From JBGSYJ01 sp041748075 (GTDB lineage: Bacteria > Acidobacteriota > Thermoanaerobaculia > Gp7-AA8), in the NCBI GenBank assembly GCA_041748075.1, contig JBGTDX010000028.1, positions 1 through 42,403 of the forward strand: a DNA stretch of 42,403 bases, in the 5' to 3' direction. Shown here piece after piece: positions 1 to 7,120 of the stretch; position 1 is the first letter of the stretch, and each line of letters begins with the position of its first letter. The notes under the pieces are model-generated. The model was not told the origin of the DNA, did no database searches, and saw only the letters and a list, made by a program, of their open reading frames with translations. Made by a program: the position numbers and the translations under genes.

Positions 1-2
1 TC

Positions 3-278
3 GCGGATCGCCTCGCGCGGGCCGCTGGCGCCATGTGCGGCCAGGGTGATGTGGCGGCGTGCGGTGCGGCGGCGGCCTTCTACGGAGAGCAGTGCCGGCT
101 CGATGAGATGGCCTCGGCATATCGAAGCTTTCGAACCCATCGGTCTACCGCTGATCCATCGATCCGTGGAGAGCTCACGCTCCTGGTCGCAGACATGATC
201 GGGCCCGCGGAAACGTATGTCGAAGGCGGCCCGGCGGATCGCGAGCGTGTCAGGCAGACGCTTTGCGGGGCCCGCTGA
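3..278 (+). CDS. C-terminal end of an unrecognised protein (partial)
   Basis: The frame is open from the window edge through an internal ATG at 33 to a TGA at 276-278, so this is probably the last 91 codons of a gene that begins outside the window. The product is alanine-rich with four cysteines. A stretch reading GDVAACGAAAAFY is loosely like helical Sel1-type repeats, but one such stretch is not enough to assign a family. The start at 33 has no clear ribosome binding site. It could also be a chance open frame in GC-rich DNA. Confidence 0.35.
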   Translation, partial: ADRLARAAGAMCGQGDVAACGAAAAFYGEQCRLDEMASAYRSFRTHRSTADPSIRGELTLLVADMIGPAETYVEGGPADRERVRQTLCGAR

Positions 279-630
279 CTCGACGCGGAGTTTCGTCCTC
301 GCGCGCTGGACGCGCGATTTCAGTGTAGAGACCGAGATCCGCTGCAAGAACCGTCTGCGCCCGCCCCTCAATATCGATCTTCCGGAGGAGCTCCGCGTCC
401 GGCGTTGCAAGCATGCCGAGCACGGGCTCGAGGCAATACGCTCTGCCAGCCCGAGGTGATCACCTGTTCCATCGTCGTCAAAGAATCTCGGCGTGCTCGG
501 CGTCGGACCGACGCTCGCGATTCTGGGTGGAGCGTCTTTCCTGCTCTACCGGTGGGAAATGCGATTCTCACCTCTCAGTTAGCCCGACGGAATCGCGATT
601 CCAGAGCCACCTGACGTACCATTCTGGTTC
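279..630. other. Intergenic stretch without a supported gene
   Basis: About 350 bases with short overlapping open frames on both strands, none with a recognisable protein, a good ribosome binding site or family-like composition. I see no hairpin followed by a T-run and no tRNA. The promoter of the nuclease-like gene at 631 probably lies at its right end, but no convincing -35/-10 pair stands out. Confidence 0.5.
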
Positions 631-1587
631 ATGTCCGTTCCGGACTTCCAAACCCTCATGCTCCCGCTCCTGCGCTTTGCCGGGGATGGGCGAGAGCATT
701 CCGTTGCGGAGGCCCGCACGGCTATCGCGTCTGACCTCAAGCTGACGTCCGACGAACTCGCACTGATGCTTCCAAGCGGTCGGGCGCCGTTGTTCGCAAA
801 TAGGCTTGCATGGGCAAAGCAATACCTTTTGGCCGCGGGTCTGATCGACACCTCGAAAAGGGCGCATTTCGTCATAACCTCGGATGGCACGGAGCTCCTG
901 CGGAATCCACCAGCGCGGATCGACATCAAGTTCCTGGGGCGATACCCCGCCTTCGCAAAGTTCCGCACGAGAACGGTCAAGGCCTCCATCGGCGTGGTCA
1001 CGATTCCCGAGGAAGAGGACGTCGCCGCAACCGATTCCGAAATTGCGGCTGCTCCCACCATTCACACCGAAATTCAGGCTGCACTGCTTAGACTCGGCGC
1101 AGAAATGGGCTATGACGTCTGGGTCGCACGCAACGACAGATCTCGAACGTTTGACGATAAACAGTTTGCGGCTTTTCCGCGAATACTGTCCACGTTGCCG
1201 GTTCAGTTCGACGAGGCGACAAAGCGGACTATCGAGCTTATCGACGTCCTCTGGCTGAAGGGCAAGGCAATCGTCGCCGCCTTTGAGGTTGAGAGTACGA
1301 CTTCCATATACTCAGGCCTTCTCCGCATGTCGGATCTTGTCTCAATGCAGCCGAATATTAATCTCCCGCTCTATCTCGTTGCGCCTGACGAGCGCCGGGA
1401 CAAGGTCTTTGCCGAAGTCAATCGTCCAACGTTTGCAGCCCTGCAACCTCCGCTCGCCGAACTGTGCCGCTACATCGGTTTTTCGACTCTACGAGAAGAG
1501 ATTAAGAAGGTGGAACACGTCCTTCAGTATCTAAAGCCCGAATTTCTCGAAGAGCTCTCGGAAAGCTGCGAGCTTGGTGGCGAGTAA
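631..1587 (+). CDS. Winged-helix (Mrr N-terminal type) protein with PD-(D/E)XK nuclease-like domain
   Basis: A 318-residue protein. Residues 1-95 match the Mrr N-terminal winged helix: VPDFQTLMLPLLRF near the start, then PSGRAPLFANRLAWAKQYL and a final ITSDGTELL. In Mrr restriction enzymes this domain reads DNA. The C-terminal half has the order expected of a PD-(D/E)XK fold: HTEIQ near residue 147, IELIDVLWL near 202, then IVAAFEVEST near 214. The usual E-x-K is E-V-E here, so the catalytic lysine is absent or supplied elsewhere. A restriction-like or DNA-repair nuclease role is inference; family membership of the N-terminal domain is well supported. It stands alone, just upstream of a toxin-antitoxin remnant on the other strand, which suggests a small defence or accessory patch. 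No methyltransferase partner is visible. Confidence 0.75.
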   Translation: MSVPDFQTLMLPLLRFAGDGREHSVAEARTAIASDLKLTSDELALMLPSGRAPLFANRLAWAKQYLLAAGLIDTSKRAHFVITSDGTELLRNPPARIDIKFLGRYPAFAKFRTRTVKASIGVVTIPEEEDVAATDSEIAAAPTIHTEIQAALLRLGAEMGYDVWVARNDRSRTFDDKQFAAFPRILSTLPVQFDEATKRTIELIDVLWLKGKAIVAAFEVESTTSIYSGLLRMSDLVSMQPNINLPLYLVAPDERRDKVFAEVNRPTFAALQPPLAELCRYIGFSTLREEIKKVEHVLQYLKPEFLEELSESCELGGE

Positions 1588-1602
1588 GGGTCCGCGGGCG
1601 AA

Positions 1603-1798
1603 CTAGCGGTCAGTTCCCGGTAACCGAGAGGCCCTATCTCCAACTACCGGGCGGCCCGAGTCGGGAAAATGCTGAAGACGATCGATCGTTCGAATAGATC
1701 TCGAGCCAGCGAAGTGCAGCTTGCGGCTTATCGTCTGCGACGTCACCAGCTTCCTCGTAAGCCGGCTCGATCGCGAGCGGAGACCATGTGATGATCAC
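1603..1798 (-). pseudogene. Frameshifted, truncated ParE/RelE-family toxin
   Basis: Reading starts at a GTG (1798-1796) that overlaps the antitoxin stop by four bases (GTGA), the usual antitoxin-toxin coupling. The frame gives VIITWSPLAIEPAYEEAG and then DKPQAALRWLE, typical of the first half of ParE/RelE toxins. After RWLE near 1700 the family pattern continues only in the next frame (TIDRLQHFPDSGRPV). That frame stops at 1603-1605, well short of the usual 95-100 residues, so the C-terminal strands of the fold are lost. The toxin is therefore probably inactive. A single-base sequencing error could explain the frameshift but not the missing end. Confidence 0.7.
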
Positions 1799-2085
1799 TG
1801 GCGGAAGCGTTTCCTCAACTCCCCTTTCGCACACCGATTGGTTACACCGTCTCCGGCCTCGAGTTGTGCGACCGCGGTTCGAGCTTCACGCAGCAATTCG
1901 ATCTCGGTCAGCAGGCGTTCGTAACCAGGGACATCCAGGACGACTACCGCCGGCTTGCCCCGCTGCGTGAGTACGAGTGGCCGGCCGCTGTCTCTCACCT
2001 GGTCAATTAACTCGGCAGCATTCGCGCGGAATTCGGAAACGGGCTTCACGTCGGTTTGGAGATTGATACGGGTCGGTTTGCTCAT
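1795..2085 (-). CDS. Phd/YefM-family antitoxin
   Basis: A 96-residue protein with the complete Phd/YefM signature: VKPVSEFRANAAELIDQVRDSGRPLVLTQRGKPAVVVLD (quoted in two parts here: VKPVSEFRANAAELIDQV, then RPLVLTQRGKPAVVVLD). The N-terminal half of this family binds DNA and represses its own operon; the C-terminal half, here an ELLREARTAVAQLEAG helix, wraps the toxin. A GGGAG ribosome binding site lies just upstream of the ATG. The gene overlaps the broken toxin downstream by four bases. An intact antitoxin beside a dead toxin is a common decay stage and may leave a free repressor or an anti-addiction function; that last point is inference. Confidence 0.88.
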   Translation of the reverse strand: MSKPTRINLQTDVKPVSEFRANAAELIDQVRDSGRPLVLTQRGKPAVVVLDVPGYERLLTEIELLREARTAVAQLEAGDGVTNRCAKGELRKRFRQ

Positions 2086-2094
2086 GGTACTCCC

Positions 2095-2118
2095 AAGTGT
2101 ACTACAGAGCGTACATTT
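2095..2118. promoter_or_regulatory. Candidate antitoxin operator (inverted repeat)
   Basis: Directly upstream of the antitoxin start, TGTAC (2098-2102) and GTACA (2111-2115) form an inverted repeat. With one mismatch it extends to eight bases per arm (AAGTGTAC and GTACATTT). Phd/YefM antitoxins autoregulate by binding palindromes at this position. The assignment rests on position and symmetry only. Confidence 0.45.
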
Positions 2119-2124
2119 GGAAAA

Positions 2125-2718
2125 TCACCCTGTAAGATCCGCGACTGCGAGAAGTCGAACCTCGACTTCCCGGCCGATGGTTGCGCGGCTGAACCGTCCT
2201 CCTGTCACTCCGAAGTCGAAACGGTCGACCTGAAATCGCGTCGAGAAGGCCGGGGTGCCTTGCGGCGTTCGCGACGGAACGACCACGATCGTGATCGGCT
2301 TCGTGATTCCGCGGATCGTCAGGATTCCATCGACGTCCATCGAGCCGTCGCCGCGCGAGCGAACACGACTGCTCACGAAACTGAGCTCGGGGTAACTGGA
2401 CGCCAGAAAGTAGTCGCCTCCCTGCAGAGTGTCGTCCCGATCCGGTTCACCTGTCTCTACGGACTCGACCCGCGCGCTCCACCTGACGGCACTTCGCTCC
2501 GGGCGCTCGGCGTCATAGCGAATCCATCCCTGGAAATCGGTGAACCGTCCCTCTACTCGAATTCCAGGCAGTTTCGTCACGGCGAACTCGACATGGCTTC
2601 TGGTTCGATCCAGTTGCCATGCGCCGGAAGCGGTTGGCTTTGCCGGAAGCTCCGGCGCCTCCAGTAAAACTCGCAGTGCTACGACAACCAGCAGCGTGAA
2701 GATCACTCGTTCGCGCAT
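2125..2718 (-). CDS. YceI-family periplasmic lipid/isoprenoid-binding protein
   Basis: About 197 residues from the ATG at 2718, chosen because GGAGGA sits five bases upstream and an N-terminal hydrophobic signal follows (MRERVIFTLLVVVALRVLL). An in-frame extension to 2868 would put arginine-rich residues ahead of the signal and is unlikely. The mature part shows the YceI pattern: WQLDRTRSHVEFAVTKL, then RFTDFQG, then a DVDGILTIRGITKPI segment near the end. YceI proteins are small lipocalin-like beta-barrels that bind polyisoprenoids or amphiphiles in the periplasm. The gene follows the FecR-type anti-sigma gene by 52 bases on the same strand, so it is probably in the same operon and may belong to the sigma factor regulon. 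Confidence 0.88.
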   Translation of the reverse strand: MRERVIFTLLVVVALRVLLEAPELPAKPTASGAWQLDRTRSHVEFAVTKLPGIRVEGRFTDFQGWIRYDAERPERSAVRWSARVESVETGEPDRDDTLQGGDYFLASSYPELSFVSSRVRSRGDGSMDVDGILTIRGITKPITIVVVPSRTPQGTPAFSTRFQVDRFDFGVTGGRFSRATIGREVEVRLLAVADLTG

Positions 2719-2770
2719 CAGTTCCTCCGAATGAAGGACGCAGGAACATCCGATGTGTGAACTTGATCGG

Positions 2771-3775
2771 TTAGAAGATCGGCCGCAGGGCGTCACGCCA
2801 GTTGCGCTTCCAGTCCTTCGGCGATGGAAGCGGCAGCGCGCCCGTCCATCGCCAGACAGAGCGGTCATTCCACGCGATCGCTTCGCTCAACTCGTCGTCG
2901 GTCAGCACAGGTGCCAGCTCGTGCGCGCGCAGGAGCAGGCGTTCGCGTTCCTGCGGCATGCGCGTGGCGAGAAGAAGCAGCGTGAGGACATCGCGCGGTC
3001 TCGATGTACGGACGATCGTATCGATCGCATCCAGATTTTTATCAATCTCCGCCGTTCTCACCGCGTCATGAAATTCTGCAGCGGCATCCTTGAACACAGG
3101 CACACGCGGACGGGCATCCTGCACCATCACGCTGAGCGCACCCTCAGGCACCAGGGCCTCTCCGTACCGGTTCTCGAGCTGCACCCATCCCGAAAGCACT
3201 TCGAGCTCGGTCTGTTCATCACTTGCAGTTACAAGAAACTCGCAACCGAGGTCGATCACCTCGCCTGCGGGAGTCGAGATGAAGATGGAGAACGGAGGTG
3301 ACCAGACGCGAACGCGCAATGTGCCGCGCTGCAGCGCAAGACGGTGGCGACCACCGCCTGTGTTCTGAAGCGTGACGTCGGCATCGCCGAGAACGCGCAT
3401 CCATCCGAGGCGTGCAACCCGGACGATCGCCCACTCCGTCGGATCGGTCCGCAGGGTTTCACCGACAGACAACGTCTCGGGCACGGAACTCGACGCAGCG
3501 ACCACTTTCCACTCCCTTCCTTCGGGCCACGTGAGGCGCCATCGCAGCGCGGCCGGAACTGCAATCATGAGAATCGCCGCGGTGGCGATCAGAGCCATCG
3601 CTCGCCGTCTCCATTTCGGCGCCGGACGAAACCGCGATGGCAGCGTCGCGACATCGAACGGTCGAGCGTCATGGTCGAACCGGAGCGACGCGAGTCTCCG
3701 CTCGATCTCGAGCCGGGAATCCGAGGAACCGGGCTCCCACAGCTCGCCTTCCATTCGATCGTTCCATTCGTTCAT
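2771..3775 (-). CDS. FecR-domain anti-sigma factor, single-pass membrane protein
   Basis: 334 residues from the ATG at 3775. That ATG overlaps the sigma factor stop as ATGA and has GGGAGAG upstream, so it is preferred to an in-frame start at 3793. The cytoplasmic N-terminus (about 60 residues, acidic, tryptophan-containing) would hold the sigma factor. A basic RRRAM stretch leads into one membrane segment (ALIATAAILMIAVPAALRW). The rest is a FecR-type domain of beta strands (SVGETLRTD, LQRGTLRVRV, TPAGEVIDLGCEFLV). In FecR systems this periplasmic part receives an envelope signal. Here the C-terminal third is helical and does not resemble a TonB-receptor contact domain, and no receptor gene lies nearby. 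Pairing with the neighbouring sigma factor is inferred from translational coupling. Confidence 0.8.
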   Translation of the reverse strand: MNEWNDRMEGELWEPGSSDSRLEIERRLASLRFDHDARPFDVATLPSRFRPAPKWRRRAMALIATAAILMIAVPAALRWRLTWPEGREWKVVAASSSVPETLSVGETLRTDPTEWAIVRVARLGWMRVLGDADVTLQNTGGGRHRLALQRGTLRVRVWSPPFSIFISTPAGEVIDLGCEFLVTASDEQTELEVLSGWVQLENRYGEALVPEGALSVMVQDARPRVPVFKDAAAEFHDAVRTAEIDKNLDAIDTIVRTSRPRDVLTLLLLATRMPQERERLLLRAHELAPVLTDDELSEAIAWNDRSVWRWTGALPLPSPKDWKRNWRDALRPIF

Positions 3776-4293
3776 CGAGTCTCTCCCAGGCATTCCCGCA
3801 AGAGGCGCATGCCCCGCGACAGATTCACGCGAACCGAGTCGTGCGTAAGGCCGGTGGCTGCGGCAATCTCCGGCCCCGAGAGTCCTTCAACCAGCCGCAT
3901 CGTGAGGGTCTCGCGGTATGCCTCGGGCATCGCCCGGATTGCAGCCAGAGCCTCGAGAGCCTGTGCCCGTGTTTCGGCGTCCGCGTCTACTCCGGCCGTG
4001 ACCGGCAACTCGTCGTGCGGTTGCTCGCGACGGCGATGGTCGACTGCTCGGCGCCGGGCAATCGTACAGATCCATCCAGGAAATGCTGCAGGCTCGCGAA
4101 GATCCGGAAGCCGGGTCCATGCCTGCAGAAAGACTTCCTGAACGGCATCGTCCGCATGATCGGGCCCGAGCCGGGTGAGCAGGATTCCGTGAATGGCTCG
4201 GGCGAAGCTTCGGTACAGCGATGCGAACGCTTCGCGGTCGCCTCGCGAGGCGAGCCTTACCAGCTGATCGACCTCGACAGGCAGTGCGTTCAG
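3772..4293 (-). CDS. ECF-type RNA polymerase sigma factor
   Basis: About 173 residues, covering both regions expected of an ECF sigma factor. Region 2 runs from REAFASLYRSFARAIHG through DDAVQEVFLQAW to FPGWICTIARRRAVDHRRR. Region 4 ends in YRETLTMRLVEGLSGPEIAAATGL and a SVRVNLSRGM recognition helix. The frame has no ATG, GTG or TTG between its upstream TAG and region 2. The best start is a CTG at 4293-4291, overlapping the stop of the dioxygenase-like gene as CTGA and preceded by AGGA; an ATT three bases upstream is the alternative. A rare start codon would keep expression low and tied to the upstream gene. Automated calls beginning at the TTG at 4008 would lose region 2. Confidence 0.82.
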   Translation of the reverse strand: MNALPVEVDQLVRLASRGDREAFASLYRSFARAIHGILLTRLGPDHADDAVQEVFLQAWTRLPDLREPAAFPGWICTIARRRAVDHRRREQPHDELPVTAGVDADAETRAQALEALAAIRAMPEAYRETLTMRLVEGLSGPEIAAATGLTHDSVRVNLSRGMRLLRECLGETR

Positions 4294-4859
4294 AATTTCC
4301 TATCCTCATCGAGATTCAGTGCAATCTCGACCCTGGATATCTCCCCTTTCGCCGCCACCGCGGCTATCACAGCACCGCCCCGGTTTCGCACGCGCGCAGT
4401 CACGAGAGGATCGTCGTCGAACAGGAGATCTGATGTGAAATAACGGCGCCCGTCGCTTCGCTCGACTGTGAAGTGAACGTGTGCGGGCTCTCTTCCTCCC
4501 GGATACGCGGCAGGCCGTATCGTGTCGAAACGGAAGTTTCCGCGGGCGTCGGTTTTCGCCCAACCGCGTAGGCGCCACGAGTGAGGCCCTCTGCCAGGAC
4601 GATCGTAAACGCCTTCGGCATCAGTCTGCCATGCGAAGACGATCGCATCGCGTACCGCCGCCTGCCCGTTTTCGGTCAGAACCCGCCCATCGATTCGGAG
4701 AGGTGCGCCCGGTTCTCCCGGCGGCGCAATCGATGAAGACGATGCAACAGTGCGCGGGCGTTCGCGCTGATGTGCTTCCCATGATCGAAGGAACTCTCGA
4801 TCGACGGCGGCCAAGGAAACGGTGAGCAGGGCGAGTACAGCAATGCGCAGGTAGTTCAT
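4290..4859 (-). CDS. Secreted intradiol ring-cleavage dioxygenase-like protein
   Basis: A 189-residue protein with an N-terminal hydrophobic signal (LRIAVLALLTVSLAAV). The family core covers residues 50-185. It starts with a strand reading LRIDGRVLTENGQ, then AIVFAWQTDAEGVYD. All four Fe(III) ligands of protocatechuate/catechol dioxygenases appear to be present: Tyr in GVYDRPG, Tyr in RPAAYPGG, and the two His in PAHVHFTV. Family members open aromatic diols between the hydroxyls; secreted stand-alone members are common but mostly uncharacterised. It is the first gene of the sigma/anti-sigma operon. No catabolic pathway genes are nearby, so a role in extracellular or periplasmic aromatic oxidation is only inference. 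No clear ribosome binding site precedes the ATG. Confidence 0.78.
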   Translation of the reverse strand: MNYLRIAVLALLTVSLAAVDREFLRSWEAHQRERPRTVASSSSIAPPGEPGAPLRIDGRVLTENGQAAVRDAIVFAWQTDAEGVYDRPGRGPHSWRLRGWAKTDARGNFRFDTIRPAAYPGGREPAHVHFTVERSDGRRYFTSDLLFDDDPLVTARVRNRGGAVIAAVAAKGEISRVEIALNLDEDRKF

Positions 4860-4983
4860 GGAGAGAAAGACGCGGTTCGAACAGAAGTGTGAACAACGAC
4901 TCTCGAAGAATCAGGATTTCTGCGCAGGAAGCCCCTCGACCCGAGTCCCAATGACGTCACCTTAAAGGCCCGCGCAGGAACAA

Positions 4984-5072
4984 GTGTCATCCTGAGCGCA
5001 GCGAAGGATCCCCTTACTACTGGCTGTAATTCCAAGGATTGAGGGGATCCTTCGCTGCGCGCAGGCTGACAC
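4984..5072. repeat. REP-like palindromic element, copy 1
   Basis: The left arm begins GTGTCATCCTGAGCGCAGCG and continues AAGGATCCCC. The right arm, GGGGATCCTTCGCTGCGC followed by TGACAC, is its near-complement, so about 89 bases can fold back. The same core occurs at 21182, 28480 and, degenerate, at 14137. It lies downstream of the bactofilin gene and upstream of the dioxygenase-like gene, and may act as an RNA-stabilising or terminating structure. Confidence 0.8.
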
Positions 5073-5121
5073 ATAAAGTGGCTTCTAAGAAGTTGACGCC
5101 ATTCGGCCCCGGGGCCGACCT

Positions 5122-5490
5122 CTACGCTTTGTTGGTAATGTTCGGCACCGCAACAGGCTTCTGCTCCATGTTGCAGTTGCCCTGAAACACTGCGCCTTCT
5201 TCGATGACGAGAGCCGGCGTGTCGAGGTCGCAGAAGACGCGACCGCTGCGATGGATCTCGATCTTCTGGTCGGCTTTGATTTTTCCCATCACGGTGCCGC
5301 TGATTGCGATCCGGCCGACGTGAATGTCGGCCTCGATCGAGGCGCTCTCTCCGACGATCAGTTCGTTCTTCGAGGTGATCTTGCCGTTGAACCGGCCATC
5401 GATCCGCATGGTGTCCTCGAACTCGAGCTCACCGCGATAGACCGAACCCCGGTCGAGAAATCCATTGAGATCGCCACTTTTCGGTTTCAT
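5122..5490 (-). CDS. Bactofilin cytoskeletal protein
   Basis: 122 residues, the normal size of a compact bactofilin. The central beta-helix shows the family's short repeats with G and I/V spacing: GSVYRGELEFEDTMRIDGRF, then GKITSKNELIVGESASIEA, then GRIAISGTVMGKI, ending in a VFCDLDTPALVIEEGAVFQG strand set. Bactofilins polymerise without nucleotide and scaffold cell-wall enzymes or chromosome-segregation proteins. Short polar tails flank the core. The ATG overlaps the parB stop by four bases (ATGA), so it is translationally coupled to the partition operon. In Myxococcus, bactofilins position ParAB machinery near the poles; a similar role here is inference from linkage. Confidence 0.93.
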   Translation of the reverse strand: MKPKSGDLNGFLDRGSVYRGELEFEDTMRIDGRFNGKITSKNELIVGESASIEADIHVGRIAISGTVMGKIKADQKIEIHRSGRVFCDLDTPALVIEEGAVFQGNCNMEQKPVAVPNITNKA

Positions 5491-6341
5491 CGTCTCCTCC
5501 CCTGTCCGCTCAACTCGTCGTAGAGCCGGATCAGATCGTCTTCGCCCGAGAAGCGGATTTGAATGATCCCGCCCCGTCGTCTACGCTCAATCGCAACCCG
5601 GGTGCGAAGTATACGCGTGAGCTTCTCTTCCGCATCCGCGGTGAACACATCCTTGGGCTTTGGTTCTTTCCTGGACGTGCGCGCGCCTCCCGATGCAAGC
5701 AGTTCCGTCTGCCGGACGTTGAGGTTGCGACGGACGACCCGTTCCGCGAGCACTTCCTGCTTTTTTGCCGAATCGACTGCCAGAAGAGCGCGCGCATGTC
5801 CCATCGACAACTCCCCGGCGGCGACACGCTTCTTGACCTTCTCCGGAAGCCGAAGCAGCCGCAGAAAGTTTGCGACGGTCGAGCGTTCCTTGCCGACCTT
5901 CTTCGAGATCTCCTCCTGTGTCAGGCCGAACTCCTGATGCAACTGTTCGTAGGCAACCGCCTCTTCCATCGGATTGAGATCCTCACGCTGAATGTTCTCG
6001 ATCAGGGCAATCTGCAGGAGGTCTCCCTCGTGCGCGAGCTCCTTGATGACGACCGGAACCGTCGTCAGACCCGCCTTCTTTGCGGCACGAAATCGTCGTT
6101 CGCCCGCGATCAGCCGGAACTTGTCTCCCTGTCGTGTAACGAGCAGCGGCTGCACGATGCCATGTTCGCGAACACTCCGCGCCATCTCCTCGATGGACGC
6201 CTCGTTGAACGTCTTGCGCGGCTGATAGGGATTCGCAGTGATCTTCTCGATGGATACTTCTGCGAGTCCCGAGGACGTCGATTCCTGCTTCTGCGGAATC
6301 AGCGCGCCAAGTCCGCGCCCCAGCACTTTTTTTGCGCTCAC
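5487..6341 (-). CDS. parB: Chromosome partitioning protein ParB
   Basis: 284 residues from a GTG at 6341, which overlaps the parA stop (GTGA) and has GGAGAGA upstream. An apparent longer frame is only the parA shadow. The N-terminus VSAKKVLGRGLGALIP is the usual ParA-contacting segment. The CTPase/clamp domain carries the box II motif GERRFRAAKKAG, preceded by NPYQPRKTF. The helix-turn-helix for parS follows (LTQEEISKKVGKERSTVANFL). A C-terminal dimerisation segment ends in DDLIRLYDELSGQGRRR. ParB loads at parS, slides as a CTP clamp and stimulates ParA ATPase to move origins apart. Two parS-like sites lie in the same operon at 7123 and 9584. Confidence 0.97.
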   Translation of the reverse strand: MSAKKVLGRGLGALIPQKQESTSSGLAEVSIEKITANPYQPRKTFNEASIEEMARSVREHGIVQPLLVTRQGDKFRLIAGERRFRAAKKAGLTTVPVVIKELAHEGDLLQIALIENIQREDLNPMEEAVAYEQLHQEFGLTQEEISKKVGKERSTVANFLRLLRLPEKVKKRVAAGELSMGHARALLAVDSAKKQEVLAERVVRRNLNVRQTELLASGGARTSRKEPKPKDVFTADAEEKLTRILRTRVAIERRRRGGIIQIRFSGEDDLIRLYDELSGQGRRR

Positions 6342-7120
6342 ACTCTCTCCGATACTGGCGCCTCGCGCCTGGAAATGAACTCTTTGGCGAGCTGAAGATA
6401 GGCCTCGCTGCCACGGGACCGGATGTCGTAGAGCAGGATCGGCTTGCCGAACGATGGCGCCTCGCCGAGCCGCACGTTCCGGGGGATGACGGTCTGATAG
6501 ACCTTGTCCGGAAAATGTTCGCGGACCTCGGCGGCGACCTGTCGCGCAAGGTTGATCCGCTCGTCGTACATCGTCAGAACGATTCCCTCGATATCGAGCG
6601 AAGGATTGAGCTGTTCCCGGACGCGCTCGAGTGTGGCCATCAGCTGCGAGACTCCCTCGAGGGCGAAGTACTCGCACTGGAGCGGGATCAATACCGAGTC
6701 GGCTGCGGTAAGGCCATTGATCGTGAGAAGGCCGAGCGAGGGAGGCGAATCGATCAGAACGTAATCGTAGTCGTCCCGTACTGATTCGAGAGCGTCGCGG
6801 AGACGGAACTCCCGTCGCTCCTCATCGGAAAGGTCGAGCTCGGTTGCTACCAGATCGACCGATGAGGGGGCAAGATCCAGTCCGGGGAGCTCGGTATGGT
6901 TTATGATGTTTGAGAGATTAAGTCCTTTAATTAGAACAGGATACATAGAAAGATCGCTATCCTTCTCCAGGCCCATTCCCGAGGTGGCGTTCGCCTGCGG
7001 ATCGAGGTCCACGACCAGGACACGCCTTTCGCATGCAGCCAGCGAGGCAGCAAGGTTGATTGCGGTGGTCGTCTTGCCCACCCCGCCCTTCTGGTTCGCC
7101 AGTGAGATGACTCTAGCCAT
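6338..7120 (-). CDS. parA: Chromosome partitioning ATPase ParA (Soj)
   Basis: 260 residues, the usual length of chromosomal ParA/Soj. The deviant Walker A motif KGGVGKTTTAINLA is at residues 11-24 with the signature first lysine; the switch/Walker A' segment VLVVDLDPQANAT follows, and DYVLIDSPPSLGLL forms Walker B. ParA dimerises on ATP, coats the nucleoid and is displaced by ParB, pulling the origin. The start ATG lies inside the last codons of rsmG, just beside a perfect parS, so ParB bound there could affect expression. It overlaps parB by four bases downstream. Confidence 0.97.
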   Translation of the reverse strand: MARVISLANQKGGVGKTTTAINLAASLAACERRVLVVDLDPQANATSGMGLEKDSDLSMYPVLIKGLNLSNIINHTELPGLDLAPSSVDLVATELDLSDEERREFRLRDALESVRDDYDYVLIDSPPSLGLLTINGLTAADSVLIPLQCEYFALEGVSQLMATLERVREQLNPSLDIEGIVLTMYDERINLARQVAAEVREHFPDKVYQTVIPRNVRLGEAPSFGKPILLYDIRSRGSEAYLQLAKEFISRREAPVSERV

